In this document: piece after piece, positions 57,219 to 64,000 of the stretch
How the letters are laid out: every line of letters begins with the position of its first letter
How positions within the stretch are numbered: position 1 is the stretch's first letter
Source of the DNA: Pseudomonas sp. ANT_H12B
GTDB taxonomy: Bacteria > Pseudomonadota > Gammaproteobacteria > Pseudomonadales > Pseudomonadaceae
Length of the DNA: 64,000 bases
Direction: 5' to 3'
Assembly: GCF_008369325.1 (NCBI RefSeq)
Contig: NZ_VOBI01000025.1
Span: 1-64,000, forward strand
Made by a program: the position numbers and the translations under genes
The notes under the pieces: model-generated
Told to the model about the DNA's origin: nothing
The model's input: only the letters and a program-made list of their open reading frames with translations
The model's database searches: none

Positions 57219-58141
57219 GACAGCACTCCTTCAGCGGCGGGCTCGCCGGGGCGCGTGGCGAGGTCTTCATCCAGATGAAACCGCTCCAGAAGACGGCGGG
57301 CATCGAAGGGCGCGCGAACTTTAATGTCGTTGTCGAAATAGCAGAACACCTCGCGAGACTTGCGTGCCTTGGGCTTTTGCCGGGGCGCGATCAGCTGGGG
57401 GTCGCTTGGTTGCTTGCCGTGGTGCCAGGCCTCGATGCGGTCACCCCAGCGTTTCAGCGCCTGGGGGGTGTAACCGCTGGCGTAGAGTTCTTCGGCACCG
57501 TGCAGGCGCAGGTAGACGAAATCGCTGGTGACGTCTTCGCGATACGGCCATTTACCCGCCGTGTCGGCGATGACCAGGGCTGCGTTGTGGCGTTTGAGCA
57601 GGCGGACGAACTCCGGGTCGACAAAGCTCTCGTTCCGGATCTCCACGGCATGGCGCAAAGGTTTTTTTTTGTAAGCCTTCATGCTGGCGTGACCGTGCAC
57701 GTGCGAATCATGCTGGTGGGCGAGGGCGGCGGCCTGTTCGGTATCGTGAGGCAACTGCTCCAGAAAATTTTCGAACAGTTCGGCGTCGAATTTGAAATTG
57801 GGTGGAAACTGCCCGAGGATCGGGCCGAGTTTTTCCTTGAGCTCCAGCACCCCGGAGGCGAAGAAGTTCGCCAAGGGTTTATGAATGTCCCGCAGGCGCC
57901 TGATGTGGGTGATGAAACGCGGCGCTTTAACGCTGAAAACGAAGCCCGCCGGGGTTTCCGTGTACCACTGGGCGTAACGTTCGGGCCGTTGCAGGGCGTA
58001 AAACGATCCATTGATTTCGATGCTGTTGACGGCCCGCGAGGCGAATTGCAATTCGCGCTTTTGGGTCAATCCCTTCGGGTAGAAATCCCCCCGCCAGGGC
58101 GTGTAGCGCCAACCTGAAATACCGATGTGAATCGCCGCCAT
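57215..58141 (-). CDS. DUF72 (YecE-like) protein
   Basis: This 308-aa TIM-barrel-like protein starts MAAIHIGISGWRYTPWRGDF and contains INGSFYALQRPERYAQWYTE and the C-terminal VCYFDNDIKVRAPFDARRL-like segment (about 269-287). The family is widespread and still unassigned. It is the first gene of the overlapping DUF72-ybhP-clsB-ybhN unit; E. coli has the last three without it. Confidence 0.87.
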   Translation of the reverse strand: MAAIHIGISGWRYTPWRGDFYPKGLTQKRELQFASRAVNSIEINGSFYALQRPERYAQWYTETPAGFVFSVKAPRFITHIRRLRDIHKPLANFFASGVLELKEKLGPILGQFPPNFKFDAELFENFLEQLPHDTEQAAALAHQHDSHVHGHASMKAYKKKPLRHAVEIRNESFVDPEFVRLLKRHNAALVIADTAGKWPYREDVTSDFVYLRLHGAEELYASGYTPQALKRWGDRIEAWHHGKQPSDPQLIAPRQKPKARKSREVFCYFDNDIKVRAPFDARRLLERFHLDEDLATRPGEPAAEGVLS

Positions 58142-58255
58142 GTCGCCTCCCGTCTAATGGTCCTCGGACAGCCCCTGTCTTTTGATGACTGCGGGGTGTG
58201 CGAGAAAGTTTCGATGGGACTACGGACGGCACACACTCTACGGATCACAACGGAT

Positions 58256-58350
58256 CCTGTGGGAGTGGCGGTGCGCGAGCCGACCGGTGTGTCAGTTACA
58301 TCATCGCTGGATGTGCCGCCGCCATCGCGGGCAAGCCCGCTCCCACAAGG
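58256..58350. repeat. REP-like pair, one copy degenerate
   Basis: The right copy, at 58322-58350, reads ATCGCGGGCAAGCCCGCTCC then CACAAGG, a standard Pseudomonas REP. An inverted, decayed partner TGTGGGAGTGGCGGTGCGCG lies at 58258-58277. The pair fills the gap before DUF72 together with the small ORF that follows. Confidence 0.7.
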
Positions 58351-58351
58351 T

Positions 58352-58486
58352 TTAGTGACAGGCGACGACTCGGGTAGACAGCAGGCTGGCGGACGGCAGG
58401 CTGCTGCCGAGGTCGGCGCCGAAGGTCGGTAACAGGCCAACGATAACGAAGGCGTTGAGGGTCAGCGCGAGCAAGGCAATGGGCAT
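58352..58486 (-). CDS. Small hydrophobic protein, unknown
   Basis: A 44-aa ORF on the - strand (MPIALLALTLNAFVIVGLLP, then TFGADLGSSLPSASLLSTRV, ending VACH). It has one membrane-spanning stretch at residues 2-20 and GGAG 8 bases before the ATG. Nothing else identifies it. It lies between a REP and a second repeat cluster, so expression is uncertain. Confidence 0.45.
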   Translation of the reverse strand: MPIALLALTLNAFVIVGLLPTFGADLGSSLPSASLLSTRVVACH

Positions 58487-58587
58487 GGCTGCAACTCCGG
58501 TGGGTTTAATTGATGGAACGCAGTGTCGGGGTTTGGGTTGTGCGGAAAAATAGGGGATAGGCATTTGATATTTGAGCTGTGCGCAAA

Positions 58588-58655
58588 GATCGTTCCTACG
58601 CGTGATCGTTCCTGCTCTACGGTTGATCGTTCCCACGCAGAGCGTGGGAACGATC
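58588..58655. repeat. GATCGTTCC repeat cluster with perfect hairpin
   Basis: GATCGTTCC occurs directly at 58588, 58604 and 58625 and inverted at 58647-58655. The last two form a perfect 14-bp stem (GATCGTTCCCACGC) with loop AGA. The first two look like decayed copies. The family resembles intergenic palindromes common in fluorescent pseudomonads. It ends 86 bp before the MscS gene. Confidence 0.75.
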
Positions 58656-58741
58656 GATTCAAGCCTATCTCACGTCCAAAACCGAACTTGCCTACAATTT
58701 CCCGATCAGTTCCTTACAGTCCAGTCGCAGGAGCGCCGAGT

Positions 58742-60871
58742 TTGTTCAAGTTCACGACCGCGATACTACTGGGGGCGTTGCTGATTCCGATCAGCAACGA
58801 ACTGGAGGCTGCCGCGCTACCGGGCGTACCGGCGACGCCCGCCACGGGGACACCCTTGGCACACCCCGAACCGCTGGTGCAGGGTGGTCTGCTGGGGGCC
58901 ATCAGTTCGAGCATTGATCAAGTCCAGGGCAAACTCGATCTGAACGAGGACTTGCTGGACGCCTGGCGTCTGCGTGCAGACCGTGCGGCCGATGAGGTGG
59001 ATAAACTGGTCAATCATCCCTCGGCGCGTTCGAGCTGGAGCGTGACGGGGGATTTCCTGCTGTTGTCAGGCGTATGGATTGGCGTCTTTGCGCTGCTCTG
59101 GCTGCTGGGAGGGATGCTCGCCAAACGTCTGTGTCAGAACCGCCTGCTGCTCAGTCGCGAGCGCGGTCAGGCCTTACTGCATTACGTGTTGCCGTACACC
59201 GTTCCGGCGCTGATCAGCCTGCCGCTGACGCTGTATGTCAGCCACTTTCTGCAGGTGTCCGCCGGTCGGGCCCTGGCATTGTGTTTCGCCTATGCCACCA
59301 GCAGCGGCATTTTTGCCGCGTCGCTGTTGTTGTCGCTGGTGGTGCTGTTCAACGCCGGGCACAAGCGCCGGGCGGTGCAGATTATTCGTCAGTTCAGCCC
59401 ACAGCCGCTGTTTTTGATTGGCTTTCTCGTGGCCCTGAGCGACGCCTTGACCAGTCCGCAGATCGCCCGCCTGCTTGGCAGCAATCTCACCAGCAGTGTC
59501 GCGGTGTTCACCGGGGTCGCGGCCTCGGTAGCCTTCGGCCTTGTGGTGTTCAAAATGCGCCGTCCGGTCGCCCATCTGATCCGCATTCTGCCGTTGGCCC
59601 AGCGCCTCAGTCAGCCGGCCTTGCGTGAAATGCTGCGGATTTTTTCCGGGCTCTGGTACTGGCCGATTCTATTGATGGTGCTGGTGTCGGTGATCAACCT
59701 GATCGGCATCGGCGAGGACAACCAGCAAGTGCTGCGCTGTGCGCTGTTTACTACGGTGTTGCTGATTGCGACGGTGTTCCTCAACACGTCGCTTCATCAC
59801 CTGTTCAAGTCGCGCAGTGAGGTGGTCGTGCGCCGCAGCAGTGCCTACAAAGAGCGCTTTCTCAGCCTTTCGCACGCCTTGCTGCGGATCGCCTTGGCGA
59901 TTGTTTTCATCGACGTCCTGGGGCGCATTTGGGGCGTGTCGTTGTTTGAATTTGCGGTGCGCAATTCGGTCGGTCGGGCGATCAGTGATTCCTTGAGCCG
60001 CATCGGTCTGATTTTCCTGGTGACGTGGATGGTCTGGGTGGTGTTGGACACGGCGATTCAGGAAGCCCTGAAACCACCCGTCAGCAAGCGCTCGGCGCGC
60101 CAGCCCAGTACCCGGATCAAAACCATCCTGCCGCTGCTGCGTAACGCGATAAAAATCATCCTGGTGGTGATCTGCGCAATCACCACCATGGCCAATCTGG
60201 GGATTAACGTTGCACCGTTTCTGGCCGGTGCCGGTGTCGTGGGGCTGGCGATCGGCTTCGGTTCCCAGCAACTGGTGCAGGATGTGATCACCGGGTTGTT
60301 CATCATCATCGAGGACACCCTGTCGATTGGTGATTGGGTGGTGCTCGACTCCGGCCACGCCGGCACTGTTGAGGGCCTGACCATCCGTACCTTGCGCCTG
60401 CGCGACGGCAAGGGGTTCGTGCACTCGGTACCGTTCGGCCAGATCAAGGCAGTGACCAATCAATCGCGGCAATTCGCCTATGCGTTTTTCTCAGTGCAGT
60501 TCACCTATGACACCGATGTCGACAAGGCTATCGAGCTGATCCGCGAGGCCGGGGACTCGATCCGCGACGATGCGTTTCTCAAGTACAACCTGCAAGGACC
60601 GCTGGACGTGTTCGGCGTCGACAAAATGGACCTCAACGGCGTGGTGCTGACGGCGCAGTTCCGCACGGTATCGGGCGGGCAGTACGCGGTGAGCAGGGCG
60701 TTCAACCAGCGCTTGAAAAAGCTTGTGGATAACAGCCCGTGGGTGCATTTCGCGCAGACTTATCCACAGCAGGTTTTGATGCCAAGACAGGCTGTTGAGC
60801 CGCCGCAAAGCGATGGGCTTGCATCGGAGCATTCATCGGTGTTTCTGCCGGATCAGCCGAGAACCCAATAA
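58742..60871 (+). CDS. Large MscS-family mechanosensitive channel
   Basis: This 709-aa protein begins with a signal peptide (FKFTTAILLGALLIP to about residue 25, likely cut after AAA), then a periplasmic helical part, many membrane segments (about 105-510) and a C-terminal MscS core: GAGVVGLAIGFGSQQLVQDV with GLFIIIEDTLSIGDWV at about 495-535, and the beta/alpha-beta cytosolic domain after it. Such channels release solutes on osmotic downshock. I start at TTG 58742 with CAGGAG upstream; the 73 in-frame residues before it cross a repeat and are not credible. Confidence 0.87.
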   Translation: MFKFTTAILLGALLIPISNELEAAALPGVPATPATGTPLAHPEPLVQGGLLGAISSSIDQVQGKLDLNEDLLDAWRLRADRAADEVDKLVNHPSARSSWSVTGDFLLLSGVWIGVFALLWLLGGMLAKRLCQNRLLLSRERGQALLHYVLPYTVPALISLPLTLYVSHFLQVSAGRALALCFAYATSSGIFAASLLLSLVVLFNAGHKRRAVQIIRQFSPQPLFLIGFLVALSDALTSPQIARLLGSNLTSSVAVFTGVAASVAFGLVVFKMRRPVAHLIRILPLAQRLSQPALREMLRIFSGLWYWPILLMVLVSVINLIGIGEDNQQVLRCALFTTVLLIATVFLNTSLHHLFKSRSEVVVRRSSAYKERFLSLSHALLRIALAIVFIDVLGRIWGVSLFEFAVRNSVGRAISDSLSRIGLIFLVTWMVWVVLDTAIQEALKPPVSKRSARQPSTRIKTILPLLRNAIKIILVVICAITTMANLGINVAPFLAGAGVVGLAIGFGSQQLVQDVITGLFIIIEDTLSIGDWVVLDSGHAGTVEGLTIRTLRLRDGKGFVHSVPFGQIKAVTNQSRQFAYAFFSVQFTYDTDVDKAIELIREAGDSIRDDAFLKYNLQGPLDVFGVDKMDLNGVVLTAQFRTVSGGQYAVSRAFNQRLKKLVDNSPWVHFAQTYPQQVLMPRQAVEPPQSDGLASEHSSVFLPDQPRTQ

Positions 60872-60884
60872 CCCACGCAACCGA

Positions 60885-63800
60885 TCAGTGACGGGTGAGT
60901 TTGTCGTGCAACTCGGTAGTCGATTGCTGATCCAGCTCCAACCAAAAAACCTGCTTGCCGGCGATTTCGGCGGCGGCGGGTAGTCCATCGCGATACACCA
61001 ACCGATTGCTCGCCAACGCTGGCACCTTTGCGCCGGGCAGCAGCGTACCGGCGAGGTTCAGCGGATCAACCCCGCACACCGCGATCAAACTCCCGTCCTG
61101 AGGCCGTCGTCGCACTTCGCGAAGTAACGGAATCGCCTCGGGCAGCGCAAACTGCTCACCCGCCAAACCACTGACGAACCGCCCACCGCGAATCTCCCCA
61201 CGCGCCTCCAGCCGATGGAAAGTGCGCAACAATTCCCGCCAGCTCGGCAACCAATCCGCCTCACGCTCCAGCAAACGCCAGAACACCACGCCGTAGCGGC
61301 GCAGCAAGGTCATGGCGATATGTTCAAGGGTGTCGCCGGGCGTAGGCGCCGGGCGTTTGTTATCCACAACCGGCGCGACAGTCCCGCGTCGCAACAGAGC
61401 CCAGCGCCCGGCATCGTCCATCCCGCCAACAAACGCCCCGCGTCCGCGCCGGCTGCTGCGATTCTGCCGTTTGCTGGCGGGGGTAATCAGCGCTCGCAGG
61501 CCGGCAAAACTGTCGGCGTTCACCAGCCCGGCGCCGACCAATTCCTGCAAGGCGATTTCCAGTTCCGAGCGCAGTAAGTGAGCCTCGTGAATCAGCTCAT
61601 CGAAAAACAGCGCGCCGTGTTGGCTGAGTGCTTCATACACCTTTTGCGTTTTCGGCGACAGTTCGCTGACCGGCGTCTGCTCAGTCAAGCTGCTCCACAA
61701 TCGGACCTGACTGCGTGGCAATAGCAGAATCGGCGTACTGCGCAGCGCCGTGCTGGCGCTTTTGTTGCGCGCGGTTAATCGAGTCCAGACCAGTTTGCCG
61801 CTGCGGCACAACTCATCGAGCCAACTCGCCGAATAGCCTTTGATGCGCGCCGGCAAAATGTCGCTGTCCCAGGCGGAAGCGGCGGCGGGGTAGCCTTCGA
61901 ACTGGCCGATGATCGCCGGCAACACCGCGCTGCCCTGACCCTGAGTGGCGGCGGAAAGATGTTGCCAGTCAAACAGAAAACGCATGAAATCCTGCAACGC
62001 CACCGGCTCGATTTCCCGCCGCAGACGCTTGACCGTGTAGCGATGAATTCGCGCCAGCAAATGCCGTTCGCACCATTCTTCCTCACCCGTGCCGGGTGTG
62101 AATTGGCCGCGCAGCACATAACCTTCGCGTTCCAGTTGGGCAAGCGCTTGGGTGACTTGAGTCACCGGCAAACCGAGGGGATCGGTAATCGCCTTCAGCG
62201 GTAACGGACCGAAGGCGCTGAGCCTTGCGCGGATCATTTCCAGGACGGCTTCGTCCGGCTCCCAGACTTCATCGAAACCTGGCAATGCCTCCAATGGCGG
62301 CAGCAACGTGGCTTGCGGGTAAATCGCCCGCAGGCACGTCAGCCGCTCCAGTGCCAGCCACAGCGATTGCCTGGCATTGATCTGCAAACGGCTGGCGCGA
62401 CCGCTGTCGGCGAGATTGTTCAGCCATTCTGGCCAATGGGGATTGGCTTGAGCCTCGGCATCGGTGATGCACGCCAGGCTCATCAACGCCTCATGCATTT
62501 CATCGACGCCGGTGGGCGTTGGCCAGGCTTCGTCGCGCACGGCTTGAATGGCTTCCGTATCCAATGCACCGAGGTCGTCGGTGGACTGCGGATCGCTCCA
62601 GCGGCGATTGAGCACGGCTTGAGTGCGGCGCTCTTCCAGCGGCGCGTCGTCGAGAAAGGTGTAGGGCCGGGCGCTGAGGATTTCCGCCGCGAGCGGCGAG
62701 GGTGCCGGCAGGTCGCGGCTGATCAGGCGGACCTCGCCACGTTCCATGCGCCGCAACAACGCCAGCCAGCCTTCGCTGTCCATGGCGTCGTGCAGGCAGT
62801 CGTCGAGGGTTTGTTCTATCAGTGGATGGTCGGGAATCTCGCGCTCGCCGGCGAGGTTTTCCACGCAGGCGATCTGGTCGGGGAACACGCTGGCGATCAG
62901 GTCTTCGCTTTTCATCCGCTGGATCTGCGGCGCGACTTTTCGTCCGCCGGTATAACGCGGCAGCGCCAGCGCGACCCCGGCATTCCAGCGCCAGCGCACG
63001 CCGAACAGCGGCGCGTCGAGCACCGCTTGAATCAGGGTGTGTTCGGCGCTGTTGCTGTGCAAGTAACGCCAGACGTCCTCGAGCTCGAAACTGTGGCTGG
63101 TGGACAGCGACAGCACGATCGCGTCTTCGCTGGCAGCGGCCTGCAATTCGAAGTTGAAGGTGCGGCAAAACCGCTTGCGCAGGGCCAGGCCCCAGGCGCG
63201 ATTGATGCGGCTGCCGAACGGCGTGTGAATGATCAGTTGCGTGCCGCCGGACTCATCGAAAAACCGCTCCATCAGCAGCGTGTCTTGCGACGGCAAGGCA
63301 CCGAGGGCCAGGCGCGCACGGGCGAGATACTCCACCAGTTGTTCGGCGCTGGCGAGGTTCAGGCCCAGGGTATCGGTCAGCCAGTCGAGGCTTGGCTGCA
63401 AGTTGCCCGGCGTGGCGCCGAGCAGGTCATCGAGCTGCGCTTGCAGGCGGGCCACGGCGAACGACAGTTCGGCGCTACGCCCCGGCGCTTCACCGAGCCA
63501 GAATGGAATGGTTGGCGGTTGGCCCTGAGCGTCTTCGACCCGGACTTTGCCGGTTTCAACCCGCAGGATTCGGTAAGACGTATTGCCCAACTGGAAGACA
63601 TCGCCTGCGATGCTTTCCACTGCAAAATCTTCGTTGACGCTGCCGATGTTCAGCCCTTGGGGCTCCAGCAAAACGCTGTAATCGGCGTTGTCCGGGATGG
63701 TCCCGCCGCTGGTCACAGCGGTCAGTTTGGCGCCCCGGCGACCGCGCAGGGTGCGGGTCACAGCGTCGCGGTGCAGGTAAGCGCTGCGGATGCCCTGGCG

Positions 63801-64000
63801 ACCGTTGTAGCCCTCGGCGAGCATCTGCAACAGCGCCTGATAGTGTTTTTCGTCGAGCTCGCTGTAGGGCGAGGCGTTGCGGAACATCTCCAGCAGCGCC
63901 TGCTCCTGCCATTCCTGGCAACTGACCTCGGCGATGATCTGCTGGGCCAGTACGTCCAGTGGTGCCTTGGGAATCAGCAAGGTGTCGAGTTCGCCACGCC
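60885..64000 (-). CDS. lhr: Lhr-family helicase, C-terminal part (runs off the window)
   Basis: About 1038 codons are present and the frame continues open past 64000 (RGELDTLLIPKAPLDVLAQQ), so the N-terminal helicase motifs I-IV lie outside. The visible part includes the winged-helix and Lhr-specific middle region (GGTIPDNADYSVLLEPQGLN) and the long C-terminal domain of large Lhr. Large Lhr is a DNA/RNA helicase tied to repair. Length and order fit the roughly 1430-aa pseudomonad protein. It is convergent with the MscS gene, 13 bp apart, with no obvious terminator between. Confidence 0.88.
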   Translation of the reverse strand, partial: RGELDTLLIPKAPLDVLAQQIIAEVSCQEWQEQALLEMFRNASPYSELDEKHYQALLQMLAEGYNGRQGIRSAYLHRDAVTRTLRGRRGAKLTAVTSGGTIPDNADYSVLLEPQGLNIGSVNEDFAVESIAGDVFQLGNTSYRILRVETGKVRVEDAQGQPPTIPFWLGEAPGRSAELSFAVARLQAQLDDLLGATPGNLQPSLDWLTDTLGLNLASAEQLVEYLARARLALGALPSQDTLLMERFFDESGGTQLIIHTPFGSRINRAWGLALRKRFCRTFNFELQAAASEDAIVLSLSTSHSFELEDVWRYLHSNSAEHTLIQAVLDAPLFGVRWRWNAGVALALPRYTGGRKVAPQIQRMKSEDLIASVFPDQIACVENLAGEREIPDHPLIEQTLDDCLHDAMDSEGWLALLRRMERGEVRLISRDLPAPSPLAAEILSARPYTFLDDAPLEERRTQAVLNRRWSDPQSTDDLGALDTEAIQAVRDEAWPTPTGVDEMHEALMSLACITDAEAQANPHWPEWLNNLADSGRASRLQINARQSLWLALERLTCLRAIYPQATLLPPLEALPGFDEVWEPDEAVLEMIRARLSAFGPLPLKAITDPLGLPVTQVTQALAQLEREGYVLRGQFTPGTGEEEWCERHLLARIHRYTVKRLRREIEPVALQDFMRFLFDWQHLSAATQGQGSAVLPAIIGQFEGYPAAASAWDSDILPARIKGYSASWLDELCRSGKLVWTRLTARNKSASTALRSTPILLLPRSQVRLWSSLTEQTPVSELSPKTQKVYEALSQHGALFFDELIHEAHLLRSELEIALQELVGAGLVNADSFAGLRALITPASKRQNRSSRRGRGAFVGGMDDAGRWALLRRGTVAPVVDNKRPAPTPGDTLEHIAMTLLRRYGVVFWRLLEREADWLPSWRELLRTFHRLEARGEIRGGRFVSGLAGEQFALPEAIPLLREVRRRPQDGSLIAVCGVDPLNLAGTLLPGAKVPALASNRLVYRDGLPAAAEIAGKQVFWLELDQQSTTELHDKLTRH

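Noticed and set aside
58523..58741. A 73-residue N-terminal extension of the MscS protein
   Set aside because: It runs through the GATCGTTCC repeat cluster and precedes a clear signal peptide; a TTG with a good Shine-Dalgarno gives a normal start.

Overview
The window comes from a Pseudomonas chromosome, most likely the P. fluorescens group. The evidence is gene order and sequence: an rrn operon end followed by birA-coaX-tRNA-tufB-secE-nusG-rpl-rpoBC-str-S10-spc-alpha-katA-ftnA-uvrA-MFS-ssb (the same order I recall from P. aeruginosa), proteins of Pseudomonas type, and the GTGGGAGC-type REP palindromes common in fluorescent pseudomonads. I see no prophage, insertion sequence, integron or CRISPR array.

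Positions 1-34.5 kb hold the translation and transcription core, all on the + strand. A 5S rRNA tail and terminator come first, then birA, coaX and a SPOR-domain membrane protein. A tRNA/protein operon follows (Tyr, Gly, Thr, tufB, Trp, secE, nusG), then rplKAJL-rpoBC, the str operon (rpsL, rpsG, fusA, tufA), the fused S10/spc operon (rpsJ to rpmJ) and the alpha operon (rpsM to rplQ). Sigma70-type promoters can be read before the tRNAs, rpsL, rpsJ and rpsM. Hairpins with T tracts mark terminators or attenuators between the units. The two tuf genes are unusually diverged for a duplicate pair.

Positions 34.6-41.8 kb are stress and repair genes: catalase katA, the ferritin ftnA (bacterioferritin-like but lacking the haem-ligand methionine), uvrA on the - strand with a LexA-box-like site, a YajR-like MFS transporter and ssb.

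Positions 41.8-49.5 kb carry the most interesting block, all on the - strand: yjfI (DUF2170), yjfJ (PspA family), a rhomboid protease, yjfK (DUF2491), yjfL (DUF350), yjfM (DUF1190 lipoprotein), yjfC (ATP-grasp, glutathionylspermidine-synthase-like), then an OsmC-YcaO fusion protein. It looks like an envelope-associated system joining a membrane-shaping protein, an intramembrane protease and two ATP-dependent modifying enzymes. Operator-like palindromes lie just upstream of yjfI.

Positions 49.5-64 kb are accessory metabolism and envelope genes: an esterase/haloperoxidase-like hydrolase, a cysteine hydrolase divergent from a GlxA-type AraC regulator, a DUF3182/hydrolase pair, an overlapping operon DUF72-ybhP-clsB-ybhN (cardiolipin synthesis neighbourhood), a small membrane ORF amid repeats, a large MscS-family channel, and the C-terminal two thirds of an Lhr-family helicase that runs off the window end.
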